Assembly: GCF_008370645.1 (NCBI RefSeq)
Contig: NZ_VTZN01000009.1
Location: 1-54,012 of the forward strand
Source: Mycobacterium simiae
GTDB lineage: Bacteria > Actinomycetota > Actinomycetes > Mycobacteriales > Mycobacteriaceae
Length of the DNA stretch: 54,012 bases
Direction: 5' to 3'
Part shown: one piece after another, positions 30,818-41,882 of the stretch
Layout of the letters: the number at the start of each line of letters is the position of its first letter
Numbering within the stretch: the stretch's first letter is position 1
Program-made: the position numbers and the translations under genes
The notes under the pieces: model-generated
Seen by the model: the letters and a program-made list of their open reading frames with translations, nothing else
Database searches by the model: none
Told to the model about the DNA's origin: nothing

Positions 30818-33800
30818 TACGAACCGCGTTCAGCCGGATTTCCGGTATGAGCGCACAGCAGCGCGCCACTTTGGCCGAGGAGTTCAACAAGATCTCTCGC
30901 ATTACGGTGGCCGAACCCATCGCGGTGGTGGGAATCGGCTGTCGCCTTCCCGGCGCTGTGACCGGCCCAGACAGCTTCTGGGACTTGCTGGTCGACGGCC
31001 GCGACGCCATCTCACGGATCCCGGCCGATCGGTGGGACGCGGACGCGTTCTACCATCCCGACCCGCTGGCCGCTGGCCGGATGACCACGAAGTGGGGCGG
31101 TTTCGTGCCCGACATTGCCGGCTTCGACGCCGAGTTTTTCGGCATCACCCCACGCGAAGCAGCCGCCATGGACCCGCAGCAACGGATGCTGCTCGAGGTT
31201 GCGTGGGAGGCCCTCGAAGACGCTGGCATAGCGCCGGATTCCCTGGCCGGCACCCGCACCGGCGTCCTGATGGGCGTTTATTTCAACGAGTATCAGTCTA
31301 TGTTGGCCGCCGACCTGGAGAATGTGGACGCCTACAGCGGAACCGGAAATGCCCACAGCATCACGGTGGGTCGGATCTCCTACCTGCTAGGGCTGCGCGG
31401 ACCGGCAGTGGCGGTGGACACCGCGTGTTCGTCGTCGTTGGTGGCGGTGCATCTGGCCTGCCAGAGTTTGCGTCTGCGCGAAACCGATTTGGCGCTGGCC
31501 GGCGGAGTGAGTGTCACCCTTCGCCCGGAAACCCAAATCGCGATCTCTGCCTGGGGTTTGCTATCCCCCCATGGCCGATGCGCCGCGTTCGACGCGGCGG
31601 CAGACGGATTTGTGCGCGGTGAGGGCGCCGGAGTAGTGGTGCTCAAGCGACTGACCGACGCCGTGCGTGACGGCGACCAGGTACTGGCGGTGGTCCGCGG
31701 TTCGGCGGTCAATCAGGACGGCCGCTCCAATGGGGTCACCGCGCCGAATACGGCGGCTCAGTGCGACGTGATCGCCGATGCGCTGCGATCCAGTGACGTC
31801 GCACCAGAGACGGTGCACTACGTCGAAGCCCACGGCACCGGCACGGTGCTGGGTGACCCGATCGAGTTCGAAGCGCTGGCGGCCACCTACGGCCGGGGCG
31901 AGGGTTCGTGCGCGCTGGGGGCGGTGAAAACCAATATCGGTCACCTGGAGGCAGCGGCCGGTATCGCGGGATTCATCAAGGCGGCACTCGCCGTACAGCA
32001 CGCCACCATTCCGCCGAATCTGCATTTCTCGCAATGGAATCCAGCCATCGATGCCGCATCGACCAGATTTTTCGTTCCCACCGAGAACGCCTCATGGCCC
32101 ACGACGGAGGGACCGCGGCGGGCGGCGGTATCGTCGTTCGGATTAGGCGGCACCAACGCCCACATCATCATCGAGCAGGGCCCCGAGCTGGCCCAGCTGG
32201 CTAAGGCATCCGGGAGCAGCACCGATACCGCGGTGTCGACGTTGGTGGTGACAGGTAAGACGACGCAGCGGGTGACCGCCACGGCGGCAGTGCTCGCCGA
32301 TTGGCTGGCAGGCCCGGGCGCCGAAGTGTCGTTGGCCGAGGTGGCCCACACCCTCAATCACCACCGGGCCCGACAGCCCACGTTCGGCACCGTCGTCGCC
32401 CGTGACCGCGACCAGGCGATGACAGGATTACGGGCGCTGGCCGCCGGCCAGTCCGCGCCCGGCGTGCTGTGCCCGCAGGACGGTCCTCCGGGGCCGGGCA
32501 CGGTGTTCGTCTACTCCGGGCGCGGATCGCAGTGGGCCGGAATGGGGCGCCAACTGCTGACCGACGAACCCGCTTTTGCCGCGGCGGTGGCCGAACTGGA
32601 ACCGGTGTTCGTCGAACAAGCCGGCTTCTCGCTGCACGACGTCATCGCCGGCGGAAAAGAACTGGTGGGCATCGAGCAGATCCAGCTCGGTCTGATCGGT
32701 ATGCAGCTCACCTTGACACAGTTGTGGCGCTGCTACGGCCTGCAGCCCGACCTGGTGATCGGGCACTCCATGGGTGAGGTGGCTGCCGCGGTGGTCGCCG
32801 GAGCGCTTACCCCAGCCGAAGGATTGCGGGTGACCGCCGTCCGATCCCGGCTGATGGCGCCCCTGTCCGGACAAGGCGGCATGGCCCTGCTCGGGCTCGA
32901 CGCGGCGACCACGCAGCAGCTGATCGCCGACCACCCACAGGTGACCCTTGGTATATACAACTCCCCGCGGCAGACGGTAATCGCCGGGCCCACCCAGCAG
33001 ATCGACGAGCTCATCACCCAGGTACGCGCCCAGAACCGCTTCGCCAGCCGGGTCAATATCGAAGTGGCCCCACACAATCCGGCGATGGATGCGCTGCAGC
33101 CCCAGCTGCGTTCCGAGCTCGCCGACTTGACCCCACGGACCCCGACCATTCCGATCATCTCCACCACCTACGAAAATCTCGACACCCGACCAGTGTTTGA
33201 TGCCGAGCACTGGGCCACCAACATGCGCAACCCGGTGCGCTTCCAGCAGGCCATCGCCGCTGCGGCGACCGACAACCACACCTTCATCGAGGTCAGCGCG
33301 CACCCACTGCTGACCCAAGCCATCAGCGACACTGTGGAAGACGCGCACCGGGGCGGGACCTACACGACCATCGGTACGCTGCAACGCGATACCGACGATA
33401 CCGTGACCTTCCGCTGCAACCTTTACTGCGTCGACTCCGCGCACCCGCCGCAGACGCCGCATCCGCCCGAGCCGCGCCCGCGGATCGCCACCACCCCATG
33501 GCAGCACACCCGGCACTGGATCAGCACCGGTCCCGCCGACGCAGCAGCTCTACCACGTCTGGCCGCGCAACAGAACTCCGATGGCGATCCGCTGGCCGAC
33601 TGGTACTACCAGCTAAACTGGCCGGCCCGCCCAGCCCCCGACGCCGACACGCCCAGCACCGCGACCTGGCTCGTGATCGCAGACACCGGAATTTCCACGG
33701 CCATGCGCCGCGTCGCCGGCCCAGACGTTGCGGTCGATTCCCTCACCCCGGCAGCACTTTCGGAAGACGGTGAGCTGACTTTATCTGACGCGCTCACCGG

Positions 33801-35373
33801 CGTAGACAACGTGCTCTACGCACCGGCGGTCCCCGGTGATCTTCTCGATATCGGGCAGGCCTACCACCTATTCGACGCAACGCGACGGCTGGCTGCCGCG
33901 ATGGTCGCAAGCGAGTCGCCGGCCACGTTGTTCATCGCGACCCGCAACGCCCAGCCGGTCTCGGAGGGGGATCGAGCCAACCCGGTGCATGCGGTGCTGT
34001 GGGGCCTGGGGCGCTCGCTCGCCCTGGAACATCCCGAAATCTATGGCGGACTTATCGATCTCGACGACTTGCTGCCCGCCGAACTGGCGGTGCGCCATGT
34101 CCTGTCCGCAGCGCAGGACGCGGCCCAAGAGGATCAGGTCGTGTATCGGCGGGGCACCCGCCACGTGCCCCGGCTGCAGCGACGAACTGTGCCAACCGAA
34201 CCCGTCGCGCTGAGCGCCGACGCCAGCCAACTGGTGATCGGAGCTACTGGCAACATTGGGCCGCATCTGATCCGCCAGCTCGCCCAGATGGGAGCCACGA
34301 CCATCGTCGCGGTGTCGCGCAATCCCGGCAGCCGACTGGCCGAGGTAGCCGAAAGCCTTGCCGCAGCAGCAAAGAACCTGGTGACGGTGGCCGCCGATGC
34401 TACCGACGAGGCCGCCATGACGCGGCTCTTCGACCGGTTCGGCGCCGACTTGCCGCCGCTGGAGGGCGTTTTTCTGGCCGCCTTTTCCGGTCGGCCGGTG
34501 CTGCTCCACGAGATGACCCACGACGACGTCCAAGCCATGTTTGCCCCCAAACTGGACGCTGCCGCGCTGCTGCACCGGCTCTCGGTCAAAACACCGGTGC
34601 GCCACTTCGTCATGTTCTCCTCCATCTCGGGCCTGACCGGTTCACGCTGGCTGGCCCACTACACCGCAACCAGCGGCTACCTGGACGCTCTGGCGTACGC
34701 CCGCCGGGTGATGGGCCTGGCGGCCACTGTCGTCGACTGGGGCTTGTGGAAGTCCTTGGCAGATGCCGAACACGATGCCAGCCAAGTCAGCGCTGGCTCC
34801 GGGCTACTGCCCATGGACGACCAGGTCGCTATCGGGGCGCTGCCGCTGGCGATGAGTCCCGACTCCGGGGTGCATTCGGTTGTGGTAGCCGCGGATTGGC
34901 CGTTGCTGGCAGCTGCCTACCGCACGCGTGGATCGCTGCGCATCGTCGACGACGTGCTGCCCGCGCCGGACGATGTCACGCTGCCGGAAAGCGAGTTCCG
35001 CAAGACCCTGCGCACCTGCCAGGCTGAACGACGCCACGACATGCTGTTCGACCGCGTCGGGGCCTTGGCCGCCGCCGTGATGGGAATGCCTGCCACCGCA
35101 ACCCTCGACCCCTCGGCCGGGTTCTTCCAACTCGGCATGGATTCGCTGATGAGCGTGACGCTGCAGCGGGCGCTGTCGGAAAGCCTCGGTGAGCATCTGC
35201 CGGCTTCGGTCGTCTTTGACTACCCGACGGTGTACAGCCTTACCGACTATTTGGCCGGCACCCTGCCGGAGCTGTTGGAAGTAAGCGACCAGCCGGCCGC
35301 CGACGATCTGTACGACGAGTTCAGTGAAGATGAGTTGTTGCAACAACTTTCGGAAAGACTACGAGGTTCGTGA
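30814..35373 (+). CDS. ppsB: Phthiocerol polyketide synthase PpsB
   Basis: PpsB performs the second extension and leaves the second hydroxyl of the phthiocerol diol. The 1519-residue order is KS (from about residue 34, Cys205 in VDTACSSSL), AT (about 560-880, [14 protein letters not shown] and GHSMGE), KR (about 1140-1310) and ACP (LGMDSLMSV, about 1443). There is no DH or ER. The KR is unusual: the NADPH loop reads GATGNIG instead of TGGxGxLG, and the catalytic region reads HYTATSGYLD, with no Asn at the usual place. I recall a very similar sequence in M. tuberculosis PpsB, so this may be a normal feature. The start is the GTG at 30814, overlapping the ppsA stop as GTGA. It is probably translationally coupled. 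Confidence 0.96.
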   Translation: MIRTAFSRISGMSAQQRATLAEEFNKISRITVAEPIAVVGIGCRLPGAVTGPDSFWDLLVDGRDAISRIPADRWDADAFYHPDPLAAGRMTTKWGGFVPDIAGFDAEFFGITPREAAAMDPQQRMLLEVAWEALEDAGIAPDSLAGTRTGVLMGVYFNEYQSMLAADLENVDAYSGTGNAHSITVGRISYLLGLRGPAVAVDTACSSSLVAVHLACQSLRLRETDLALAGGVSVTLRPETQIAISAWGLLSPHGRCAAFDAAADGFVRGEGAGVVVLKRLTDAVRDGDQVLAVVRGSAVNQDGRSNGVTAPNTAAQCDVIADALRSSDVAPETVHYVEAHGTGTVLGDPIEFEALAATYGRGEGSCALGAVKTNIGHLEAAAGIAGFIKAALAVQHATIPPNLHFSQWNPAIDAASTRFFVPTENASWPTTEGPRRAAVSSFGLGGTNAHIIIEQGPELAQLAKASGSSTDTAVSTLVVTGKTTQRVTATAAVLADWLAGPGAEVSLAEVAHTLNHHRARQPTFGTVVARDRDQAMTGLRALAAGQSAPGVLCPQDGPPGPGTVFVYSGRGSQWAGMGRQLLTDEPAFAAAVAELEPVFVEQAGFSLHDVIAGGKELVGIEQIQLGLIGMQLTLTQLWRCYGLQPDLVIGHSMGEVAAAVVAGALTPAEGLRVTAVRSRLMAPLSGQGGMALLGLDAATTQQLIADHPQVTLGIYNSPRQTVIAGPTQQIDELITQVRAQNRFASRVNIEVAPHNPAMDALQPQLRSELADLTPRTPTIPIISTTYENLDTRPVFDAEHWATNMRNPVRFQQAIAAAATDNHTFIEVSAHPLLTQAISDTVEDAHRGGTYTTIGTLQRDTDDTVTFRCNLYCVDSAHPPQTPHPPEPRPRIATTPWQHTRHWISTGPADAAALPRLAAQQNSDGDPLADWYYQLNWPARPAPDADTPSTATWLVIADTGISTAMRRVAGPDVAVDSLTPAALSEDGELTLSDALTGVDNVLYAPAVPGDLLDIGQAYHLFDATRRLAAAMVASESPATLFIATRNAQPVSEGDRANPVHAVLWGLGRSLALEHPEIYGGLIDLDDLLPAELAVRHVLSAAQDAAQEDQVVYRRGTRHVPRLQRRTVPTEPVALSADASQLVIGATGNIGPHLIRQLAQMGATTIVAVSRNPGSRLAEVAESLAAAAKNLVTVAADATDEAAMTRLFDRFGADLPPLEGVFLAAFSGRPVLLHEMTHDDVQAMFAPKLDAAALLHRLSVKTPVRHFVMFSSISGLTGSRWLAHYTATSGYLDALAYARRVMGLAATVVDWGLWKSLADAEHDASQVSAGSGLLPMDDQVAIGALPLAMSPDSGVHSVVVAADWPLLAAAYRTRGSLRIVDDVLPAPDDVTLPESEFRKTLRTCQAERRHDMLFDRVGALAAAVMGMPATATLDPSAGFFQLGMDSLMSVTLQRALSESLGEHLPASVVFDYPTVYSLTDYLAGTLPELLEVSDQPAADDLYDEFSEDELLQQLSERLRGS

Positions 35374-38300
35374 TGAGCACCCCGACAACTGATCGCCGGG
35401 CGATCATCACTGAGGCGCTCCGCAAGATCGACGACCTAACCGCGCGCCTGGCCATCGCCGAGAAGGCCAGCACCGAACCGATCGCGGTGGTGGGTATGGG
35501 GTGCCGCTTCCCGGGCGGAGTAAACAGTCCGGAGCAGTTCTGGGATCTGTTGTGCGCAGGCCGAAACGGCATCGTGCGGGTTCCCGCCGACCGGTGGGAT
35601 GCCGACGCCTTCTACACCGACGACCACAGCGTGCCCGGAACGATCTGCAGTCGCGAAGGCGGGTTTCTCACCGGCTGGGATCCCGATGAGTTCGACGCCG
35701 AGTTCTTCTCGATATCGCCACGTGAAGCGGCCGCGATGGACCCGCAACAGCGGCTATTGATTGAAGTTGCCTTCGAAGCGTTGGAGAACGCCGGCGTACC
35801 AGCACACACCATCCGCGGGACGCAGACTGCGGTTTTCGTCGGCGTCACGGCCTACGACTACATGCTGACATTGGCGGGCCGGTTGCGTCCGGAGGATCTC
35901 GACGCCTACATCCCCACCGGAAACTCCGCGAACTTCGCCGCCGGACGGCTCGCCTATATTCTCGGGGCCCGCGGCCCCGCGGTCGTCATCGACACGGCCT
36001 GCTCGTCGTCGTTGGTGGCAGTGCACTTGGCGTGCCAAAGCCTGCGCTCGCGGGAAAGCGACACGGCCTTGGTCGGCGGCACCAACTTGTTGCTCAGCCC
36101 GGGACCGAGCATCGCATGCTCGCGCTGGGGGATGCTATCTCCGGAGGGCCAGTGCAAGACCTTCGATGCGGCCGCCGACGGGTATGTCCGCGGCGAGGGC
36201 GCCGGGGTGGTGGTGCTCAAGCGGTTGGAAGACGCGGTACGCGACGGCAACCGCATCCTGGCCGTCATACGCGGGTCGGCGGTCAACCAGGACGGCGCCA
36301 GCAGCGGAGTCACCGTTCCCAACGGGCCCGCGCAACAGGCGTTGCTCCGCAACGCCTTGACGTCGTCGCGGTTGGCGGCTGCCGATATCGACTACGTCGA
36401 AGCCCACGGAACCGGAACACCGCTGGGTGACCCGATCGAACTCGACTCACTGAGCAAGGTTTTCAACGAACGGGAGAACTCCGCGGCACTGGTGATCGGA
36501 TCGGTGAAGACCAACGTCGGGCATCTGGAAGCGGCCGCCGGTGTCGCCGGGCTGATGAAGGCCGTGCTTGCCGTGCACAACGGTTACATTCCGCGGCACC
36601 TGAACTTTCGCCAGCTCACACCGCACGCCAGCGCAGCCGTATCGCAGCTAGCCATCGCAACCGAGGGCATGGCATGGCCGGCCACCGGTCGGCCCCGCCG
36701 CGCCGGGGTCTCCTCGTTCGGGGTCAGCGGAACCAACGCGCATGTGGTCATCGAACAGGCCCCCGATCTGGTGGCGCAGCCGCGGCAAGGCCCAGATCCC
36801 GCGGTATCGACCTTGGTGGTGTCGGGCAAGACAGCGCAGCGCGTCGCGGCGACAGCGTCGGTGCTGGCCGACTGGATGCAGGGCCCGGGCGCCGGTGTCG
36901 CGCTGGCTGATGCGGCGCACACGCTCAACCATCACCGGACCCGGCAACCCAAGTTCGCCACCGTAGTGGCGCGGCACCGCCCCGAGGCGATCGCCGGGCT
37001 GCGTGCGCTGGCCAGCGGCCAGCCGGCCCCCGGCGTGGTGGCCCCGCACGACACTGCCATCGGAGCGGGCATCGTGTTCGTCTACTCCGGGCGCGGATCG
37101 CAGTGGGCCGGAATGGGCCGCCAGCTGCTGGCCGACGAGCCGGCCTTTGCCGAAGCTATCGCCGCCCTCGAGCCCGATTTCGTTGCCCACGCCGGGTTTT
37201 CGCTGCAAGACGTGATCGCCGGCGGCACCGAGCTGGTCGGTATTGAGCAGATCCAGCTGGGCCTGATCGGCATGCAGCTGGCGCTTACCGCGCTGTGGCG
37301 CTGCTACGGGGTGCAGCCCGATGCGGTGATCGGCCACTCGATGGGTGAGGTAGGCGCTGCCGTGGTGGCCGGTGCGCTGACACCGGCTGAGGGGTTGCGG
37401 GTTACCGCGACCCGGGCGCGGCTGATGGCCTCACTGTCCGGGCAAGGCACGATGGCGCTGCTGGAACTGGACGCCACCGAGACCGAAGCGCTCATCGCCG
37501 ACTACCCGCAGGTCAGCTTGGGTGTCTATGCCTCACCGCGGCAAACCGTGATTTCCGGGCCACCGGCACAGATCGACGAGCTCATCGCCACCGTGCGCCG
37601 ACAGGACGGCTTTGCCGCCCGCGTCAACATCGAAGTGGCTCCGCACAATCCGGCCATGGACGCGTTGCAACCTCAGATGCGTTCGGAATTGGCCGATCTC
37701 ACCCCCCAGCCGCCCACCATCCCGATCATCTCCACCACCTACGCCGACCTGGACGCATGCCCTGTCTTCGATGCCGCGCACTGGGCGACCAACATGCGCA
37801 ACCCGGTGCGCTTCCAGCAGGCCATTACGCGCGCGGGAGCCGATCACCATACCTTCATCGAAATCAGCGCCCACCCGTTGTTGACGCACTCCATCAGCGA
37901 CACCCTCAACAGCAGCTACGACGCGGGCAACTATCTGAGCGTCGGCACGCTGCAACGCGACACTGACGACACTGTCACCTTTCACACCAACCTCAACACC
38001 GCCCACACCGCCCGTCCACCGCAAACCCCGCACCCGCCCGAACCACACCCCGTCCTGCCAACCACCCCGTGGCAGCACAGCCGCCACTGGGTCGATACCA
38101 CATCGGCCGCATACCGGCGGGCAGACACTCACCCGCTGCTTGGCCTAGGTGTCACCGATCCCACCACCGGCAACCGGATCTGGGAAAGCGAGCTCACCCC
38201 AGACCTACTGTGGCTGTCCGATCACGTCATCGACGATCTGGTGGTGCTGCCCGGCGCCGCCTACGCCGAAATTGCCCTGGCCGCGGCAACGGACGCCTTC

Positions 38301-41300
38301 GGCGTCGAGCAGCCCTGGATGATCGACGAACTCGACCTGCACCAGATGTTGCACGTGACCGAAGGCACCACTCTCGTTACCACCCTCACCGGCGGCGAGC
38401 AGCGCTGCCACGTCGAAATACGCTCGCGCAATGGCTCGTCCGGGTGGACTACCCATGCCACCGCCGCGGTCGCCCGCGCGGGCGACCATGCGCAAACTGC
38501 GGTGGCCCGTCCCGATGTGGCCGACGAGCTCGACCCCGACGAGCTGTATCAGCGACTGCGCGGCGCCGGCCAACAGCACGGACCGGCGTTTCAAGGCATC
38601 GTCGGGCTCGCCGTCGCACAATCCGGCGCGGCCAGTGCCGAAGTGCGGCTACCGTCGTCGGCCAGAACAGGCTCCCGCGACTTCTTGCTGCACCCGGTGA
38701 TGATGGACATTGCGTTGCAGACATTGGGTGCTACCCGGATGGCGACCGACCTGGCGGGCGGGCAGACTGCCCGCCAAACCCCATCGTCAAATTCGGCCAT
38801 AGTAGTGCCAGTGCGTTACGCGGGCGTGCACGTGTACGGCGATATCACCCGCGGCGTCTGGGCGGTTGGCTCGCTGGCCGCGACCGATGGCCGGCTCGTG
38901 GGCGCGGTGGTCCTGACCGATCCGGATGGCCAACCGCTCCTCGTCGTCGATGAAGTCGAGATGGCCGTGCTTGGATCCAGTTCCGGCGCAACAGAACTCG
39001 GTGATCGTATGTTCACGCTGCAGTGGGAGCCGGCGCCGCTGCAGACAACGGCCGATGCGCCACGCGGCTTGTTGTTGATCGGCGATCTCGCCGGCGACCC
39101 GCTGCTGCCCGCGCTGCGTGACCGCTTGTCCGAAATCGTGGCTGACGTCGAGCTGGCGCCTATCCACGACGATGCGCAGCTGCGCGCGGTGATCACCCGA
39201 GCCGACAGTAGTTGGGACGGAATCGTGGTCGTCGGTCCGCCCCGGGCGAGCGACGAGTCATTGCCGGACGAGGCTCAACTGGAGTTGGCGCAGGCTCGTA
39301 CGCTGCTGCTTGCCCGTGTCGTCGAGACCGTGACCCGGATGGGTACTCGGAAGAGCCCACGGCTGTGGATCGTCACCCGCGGCGCCCAGCAGCTCGAACC
39401 GTCCGAGTCGGTCACCTTGGCACAGACCGAATTGCGGGGAATCGCACGGGTGTTGACGTTCGAGCACTCGGAGCTGAAAGCCACGCTCGTCGACATCGAG
39501 CCGGATGGCACCGGCTCGCTTGCCAACCTGACCGAGGAGTTGCTCGCCGGTTCCGACCACGACGAGGTCGCCTACCGGGACGGGCAACGCTATCTCAACC
39601 GGCTAGTGCCCGCGCCCACCACGGCCAGTGGCGACCTCGCCACCGAATCGCGCCGCACCGTCGTGCACCTCGATAGCACGGGGCCTGCTGGGGGATCGGT
39701 ACGGCTGCAGATCGATCAGCCGGGACGGCTGGACGCGCTACGTGTCCACGAGGTGAAACGACTCCGACCGCACGCCGATCAGGTCGAGGTCCGCGTCGTC
39801 GCCGCGGGGCTCAACTTCAGCGATGTGCTCAAGGCGATGGGCGTATATCCGGGACTTGACGGCGCCGCGCCGGTGATCGGTGGCGAGTGTGTGGGCTATG
39901 TAACGGCCATCGGCGACGAGGTAGACTCCGTCGAGATCGGGCAGCGCGTAATCGCTTTTGGGCCTGGCACATTCGGAACTCACCTGGGGACGATCGCCGA
40001 TCTTGTTGTCCCCATTCCCGACGAGCTGCCCGACAACGAGGCGGCCACGTTTGGGGTCGCCTATCTCACCGCCTGGCATTCGCTGTGCGAGGTGGGGCGG
40101 CTGGCCCCGGGCGAGCGCGTGCTGATCCATTCCGCCACTGGCGGTGTCGGGATGGCGGCGGTGTCGATCGCTAAGATGCGCGGGGCCCGCATCTACACCA
40201 CAGCCGGCTCGGATACCAAACGCGAGATGCTGTCCGGGCTCGGTGTCGAGTACGTCGGAGATTCGCGCAGCGTCGAGTTCGCCGACGAAATCCTGGAGCT
40301 CACCGACGGCTACGGTGTCGACGTCATCCTCAATTCGCTGGCGGGCGAAGCGATTGCGCGCGGCGTGCAGATCCTGGCTCCCGGCGGGCGGTTTATCGAA
40401 CTGGGCAAGAAAGACGTCTACGCCGATGCCAACCTGGGTTTGGCGGCGCTGGCGAAAAGCGCGTCGTTCGCCGTGGTCGACCTCGACCTGAACCTGAAGC
40501 TGCAGCCGGCGAAGTACCGCCAACTGCTGCAACACATCCTGGGGCATGTTGCGGAGGGCAAGCTTGAGGTCCTGCCGGTCACCGAGTTCGGCCTGCTCGA
40601 CGCGGCCGACGCATTCCGGTTGATGGCCTCGGGTAAGCACACCGGCAAGATCGTTATCGCCATCCCGGATAACGGCAACATCGAGGCGGTCGCGTCGCCC
40701 CCGCCGCAGCCGCTGGTCAGCCGCGACAGCGGCTACCTCATCGTCGGCGGCATGGGCGGTCTGGGTTTCGTCGTGGCGCGCTGGCTGGCCGCGCAAGACG
40801 CGGGATTGATTGTGCTGAACGGACGCTCAGCTCCCAGCGACGACGTTGCGGCCGCCATCGCGGAGCTGAACGCCGCGGGCCACCGGATCGAGGTGGTCAC
40901 CGGCGACATCGCCGAGCCCGGCACGGCCGAGCAGCTGGTGCACGCGGTCCACAACGCCGGATTCCGGTTGGCCGGTGTGCTGCACAGCGCCATGGTGCTG
41001 GCCGACGAGATCGTGCTGAACATGACCGATGCCGCCGCCCGTCGGGTGTTCGCCCCGAAGGTCACCGGCAGCTGGCGGCTGCATCAGGCCACCGCTCACC
41101 TGGACCTGGATTGGTGGCTGGTTTTCTCCTCGGCCGCCGCGCTGCTCGGCACGCCCGGCCAGGGCGCCTACGCCGCGGCGAACTCATGGGTCGACGGGCT
41201 GGTCGCGCATCGCCGTTCGTTGGGGCTGCCCGCGGTTGGCATCAACTGGGGCCCGTGGGCCGAAGTCGGGCGTGCCCAGTTCTTCGCCGATCTCGGCGTA

Positions 41301-41882
41301 TCAATGATCACCGCCGAGCAAGGCCTGGCCGCGATGCAGACGGTGCTGGCCGCCGATCGCGCCCGCACCGGAGTGTTCAGCCTGGACGCGCGGCAGTGGT
41401 TCCAATCCTTCCCCGCGGTGGCGGGTTCGTCGTTGTTCGCCGAGCTGCACGACTCGGCCGCCGTGCAGAGAAGCGGCGGGGGCAAGATTCGAGCAGAGCT
41501 GGACGCACTCGACCCGGCCGAACGTCCAGGACGCCTCGCAGCCGCCATCGCCGACGAGATCCGCGGGGTACTGCGCAGCAGCGATCCCATCGACCACGAC
41601 CGGCCGCTGGAGACGCTGGGTCTCGACTCGCTGATGGGCTTGGAACTGCGAAACCGGCTGGAGTCGAGCCTGGGCATCACGTTGCCGGTGGCGCTGGTCT
41701 GGGCCTACCCGACAATCACCGACCTGGCCGGCGCCCTGTGCGAGCGAATGGACTACGCCGCGCCGGCCGCTGCGCTGCCGACATCCGAGGCGGAAGCCGA
41801 ATTGTCAGACGAGGAGATGGATTTGCTCGCCGATCTGGTCGAAGCCAGCGAGCTGGAAGCCGCCACGAAAGGCGAGTCATGA
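35373..41882 (+). CDS. ppsC: Phthiocerol polyketide synthase PpsC
   Basis: PpsC is a fully reducing module. The order is a short N-terminal coiled docking helix ([19 protein letters not shown]), KS (from about 34, active-site Cys near 209), AT (about 568-880, GHSMGE), DH (about 918-1200, active-site His in [12 protein letters not shown]), ER (about 1456-1763, [15 protein letters not shown] and [10 protein letters not shown]), KR (about 1787-1965, GGMGGLG and [13 protein letters not shown]) and ACP (LGLDSLMGL, near 2083). The product is a saturated methylene extension. The DH motif has Asp where the consensus HxxxGxxxxP has Gly. I choose the ATG at 35373, at the ppsB stop codon; a GTG one codon earlier is possible. 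The 2169-residue length fits the family. The PH-rich linker after AT is shared with PpsA and PpsB. Confidence 0.97.
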   Translation: MSTPTTDRRAIITEALRKIDDLTARLAIAEKASTEPIAVVGMGCRFPGGVNSPEQFWDLLCAGRNGIVRVPADRWDADAFYTDDHSVPGTICSREGGFLTGWDPDEFDAEFFSISPREAAAMDPQQRLLIEVAFEALENAGVPAHTIRGTQTAVFVGVTAYDYMLTLAGRLRPEDLDAYIPTGNSANFAAGRLAYILGARGPAVVIDTACSSSLVAVHLACQSLRSRESDTALVGGTNLLLSPGPSIACSRWGMLSPEGQCKTFDAAADGYVRGEGAGVVVLKRLEDAVRDGNRILAVIRGSAVNQDGASSGVTVPNGPAQQALLRNALTSSRLAAADIDYVEAHGTGTPLGDPIELDSLSKVFNERENSAALVIGSVKTNVGHLEAAAGVAGLMKAVLAVHNGYIPRHLNFRQLTPHASAAVSQLAIATEGMAWPATGRPRRAGVSSFGVSGTNAHVVIEQAPDLVAQPRQGPDPAVSTLVVSGKTAQRVAATASVLADWMQGPGAGVALADAAHTLNHHRTRQPKFATVVARHRPEAIAGLRALASGQPAPGVVAPHDTAIGAGIVFVYSGRGSQWAGMGRQLLADEPAFAEAIAALEPDFVAHAGFSLQDVIAGGTELVGIEQIQLGLIGMQLALTALWRCYGVQPDAVIGHSMGEVGAAVVAGALTPAEGLRVTATRARLMASLSGQGTMALLELDATETEALIADYPQVSLGVYASPRQTVISGPPAQIDELIATVRRQDGFAARVNIEVAPHNPAMDALQPQMRSELADLTPQPPTIPIISTTYADLDACPVFDAAHWATNMRNPVRFQQAITRAGADHHTFIEISAHPLLTHSISDTLNSSYDAGNYLSVGTLQRDTDDTVTFHTNLNTAHTARPPQTPHPPEPHPVLPTTPWQHSRHWVDTTSAAYRRADTHPLLGLGVTDPTTGNRIWESELTPDLLWLSDHVIDDLVVLPGAAYAEIALAAATDAFGVEQPWMIDELDLHQMLHVTEGTTLVTTLTGGEQRCHVEIRSRNGSSGWTTHATAAVARAGDHAQTAVARPDVADELDPDELYQRLRGAGQQHGPAFQGIVGLAVAQSGAASAEVRLPSSARTGSRDFLLHPVMMDIALQTLGATRMATDLAGGQTARQTPSSNSAIVVPVRYAGVHVYGDITRGVWAVGSLAATDGRLVGAVVLTDPDGQPLLVVDEVEMAVLGSSSGATELGDRMFTLQWEPAPLQTTADAPRGLLLIGDLAGDPLLPALRDRLSEIVADVELAPIHDDAQLRAVITRADSSWDGIVVVGPPRASDESLPDEAQLELAQARTLLLARVVETVTRMGTRKSPRLWIVTRGAQQLEPSESVTLAQTELRGIARVLTFEHSELKATLVDIEPDGTGSLANLTEELLAGSDHDEVAYRDGQRYLNRLVPAPTTASGDLATESRRTVVHLDSTGPAGGSVRLQIDQPGRLDALRVHEVKRLRPHADQVEVRVVAAGLNFSDVLKAMGVYPGLDGAAPVIGGECVGYVTAIGDEVDSVEIGQRVIAFGPGTFGTHLGTIADLVVPIPDELPDNEAATFGVAYLTAWHSLCEVGRLAPGERVLIHSATGGVGMAAVSIAKMRGARIYTTAGSDTKREMLSGLGVEYVGDSRSVEFADEILELTDGYGVDVILNSLAGEAIARGVQILAPGGRFIELGKKDVYADANLGLAALAKSASFAVVDLDLNLKLQPAKYRQLLQHILGHVAEGKLEVLPVTEFGLLDAADAFRLMASGKHTGKIVIAIPDNGNIEAVASPPPQPLVSRDSGYLIVGGMGGLGFVVARWLAAQDAGLIVLNGRSAPSDDVAAAIAELNAAGHRIEVVTGDIAEPGTAEQLVHAVHNAGFRLAGVLHSAMVLADEIVLNMTDAAARRVFAPKVTGSWRLHQATAHLDLDWWLVFSSAAALLGTPGQGAYAAANSWVDGLVAHRRSLGLPAVGINWGPWAEVGRAQFFADLGVSMITAEQGLAAMQTVLAADRARTGVFSLDARQWFQSFPAVAGSSLFAELHDSAAVQRSGGGKIRAELDALDPAERPGRLAAAIADEIRGVLRSSDPIDHDRPLETLGLDSLMGLELRNRLESSLGITLPVALVWAYPTITDLAGALCERMDYAAPAAALPTSEAEAELSDEEMDLLADLVEASELEAATKGES

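Noticed and set aside
32428..33516. Long antisense frames across the pps AT domains
   Set aside because: These are typical opposite-strand frames of GC-rich polyketide synthase genes. The plus strand carries all catalytic motifs.
41111..41878. Upstream extension of the ppsD frame inside ppsC
   Set aside because: The extension overlaps the ppsC KR/ACP region in another frame. The conserved PpsD start [16 protein letters not shown] lies at the ATGA overlap at 41879.
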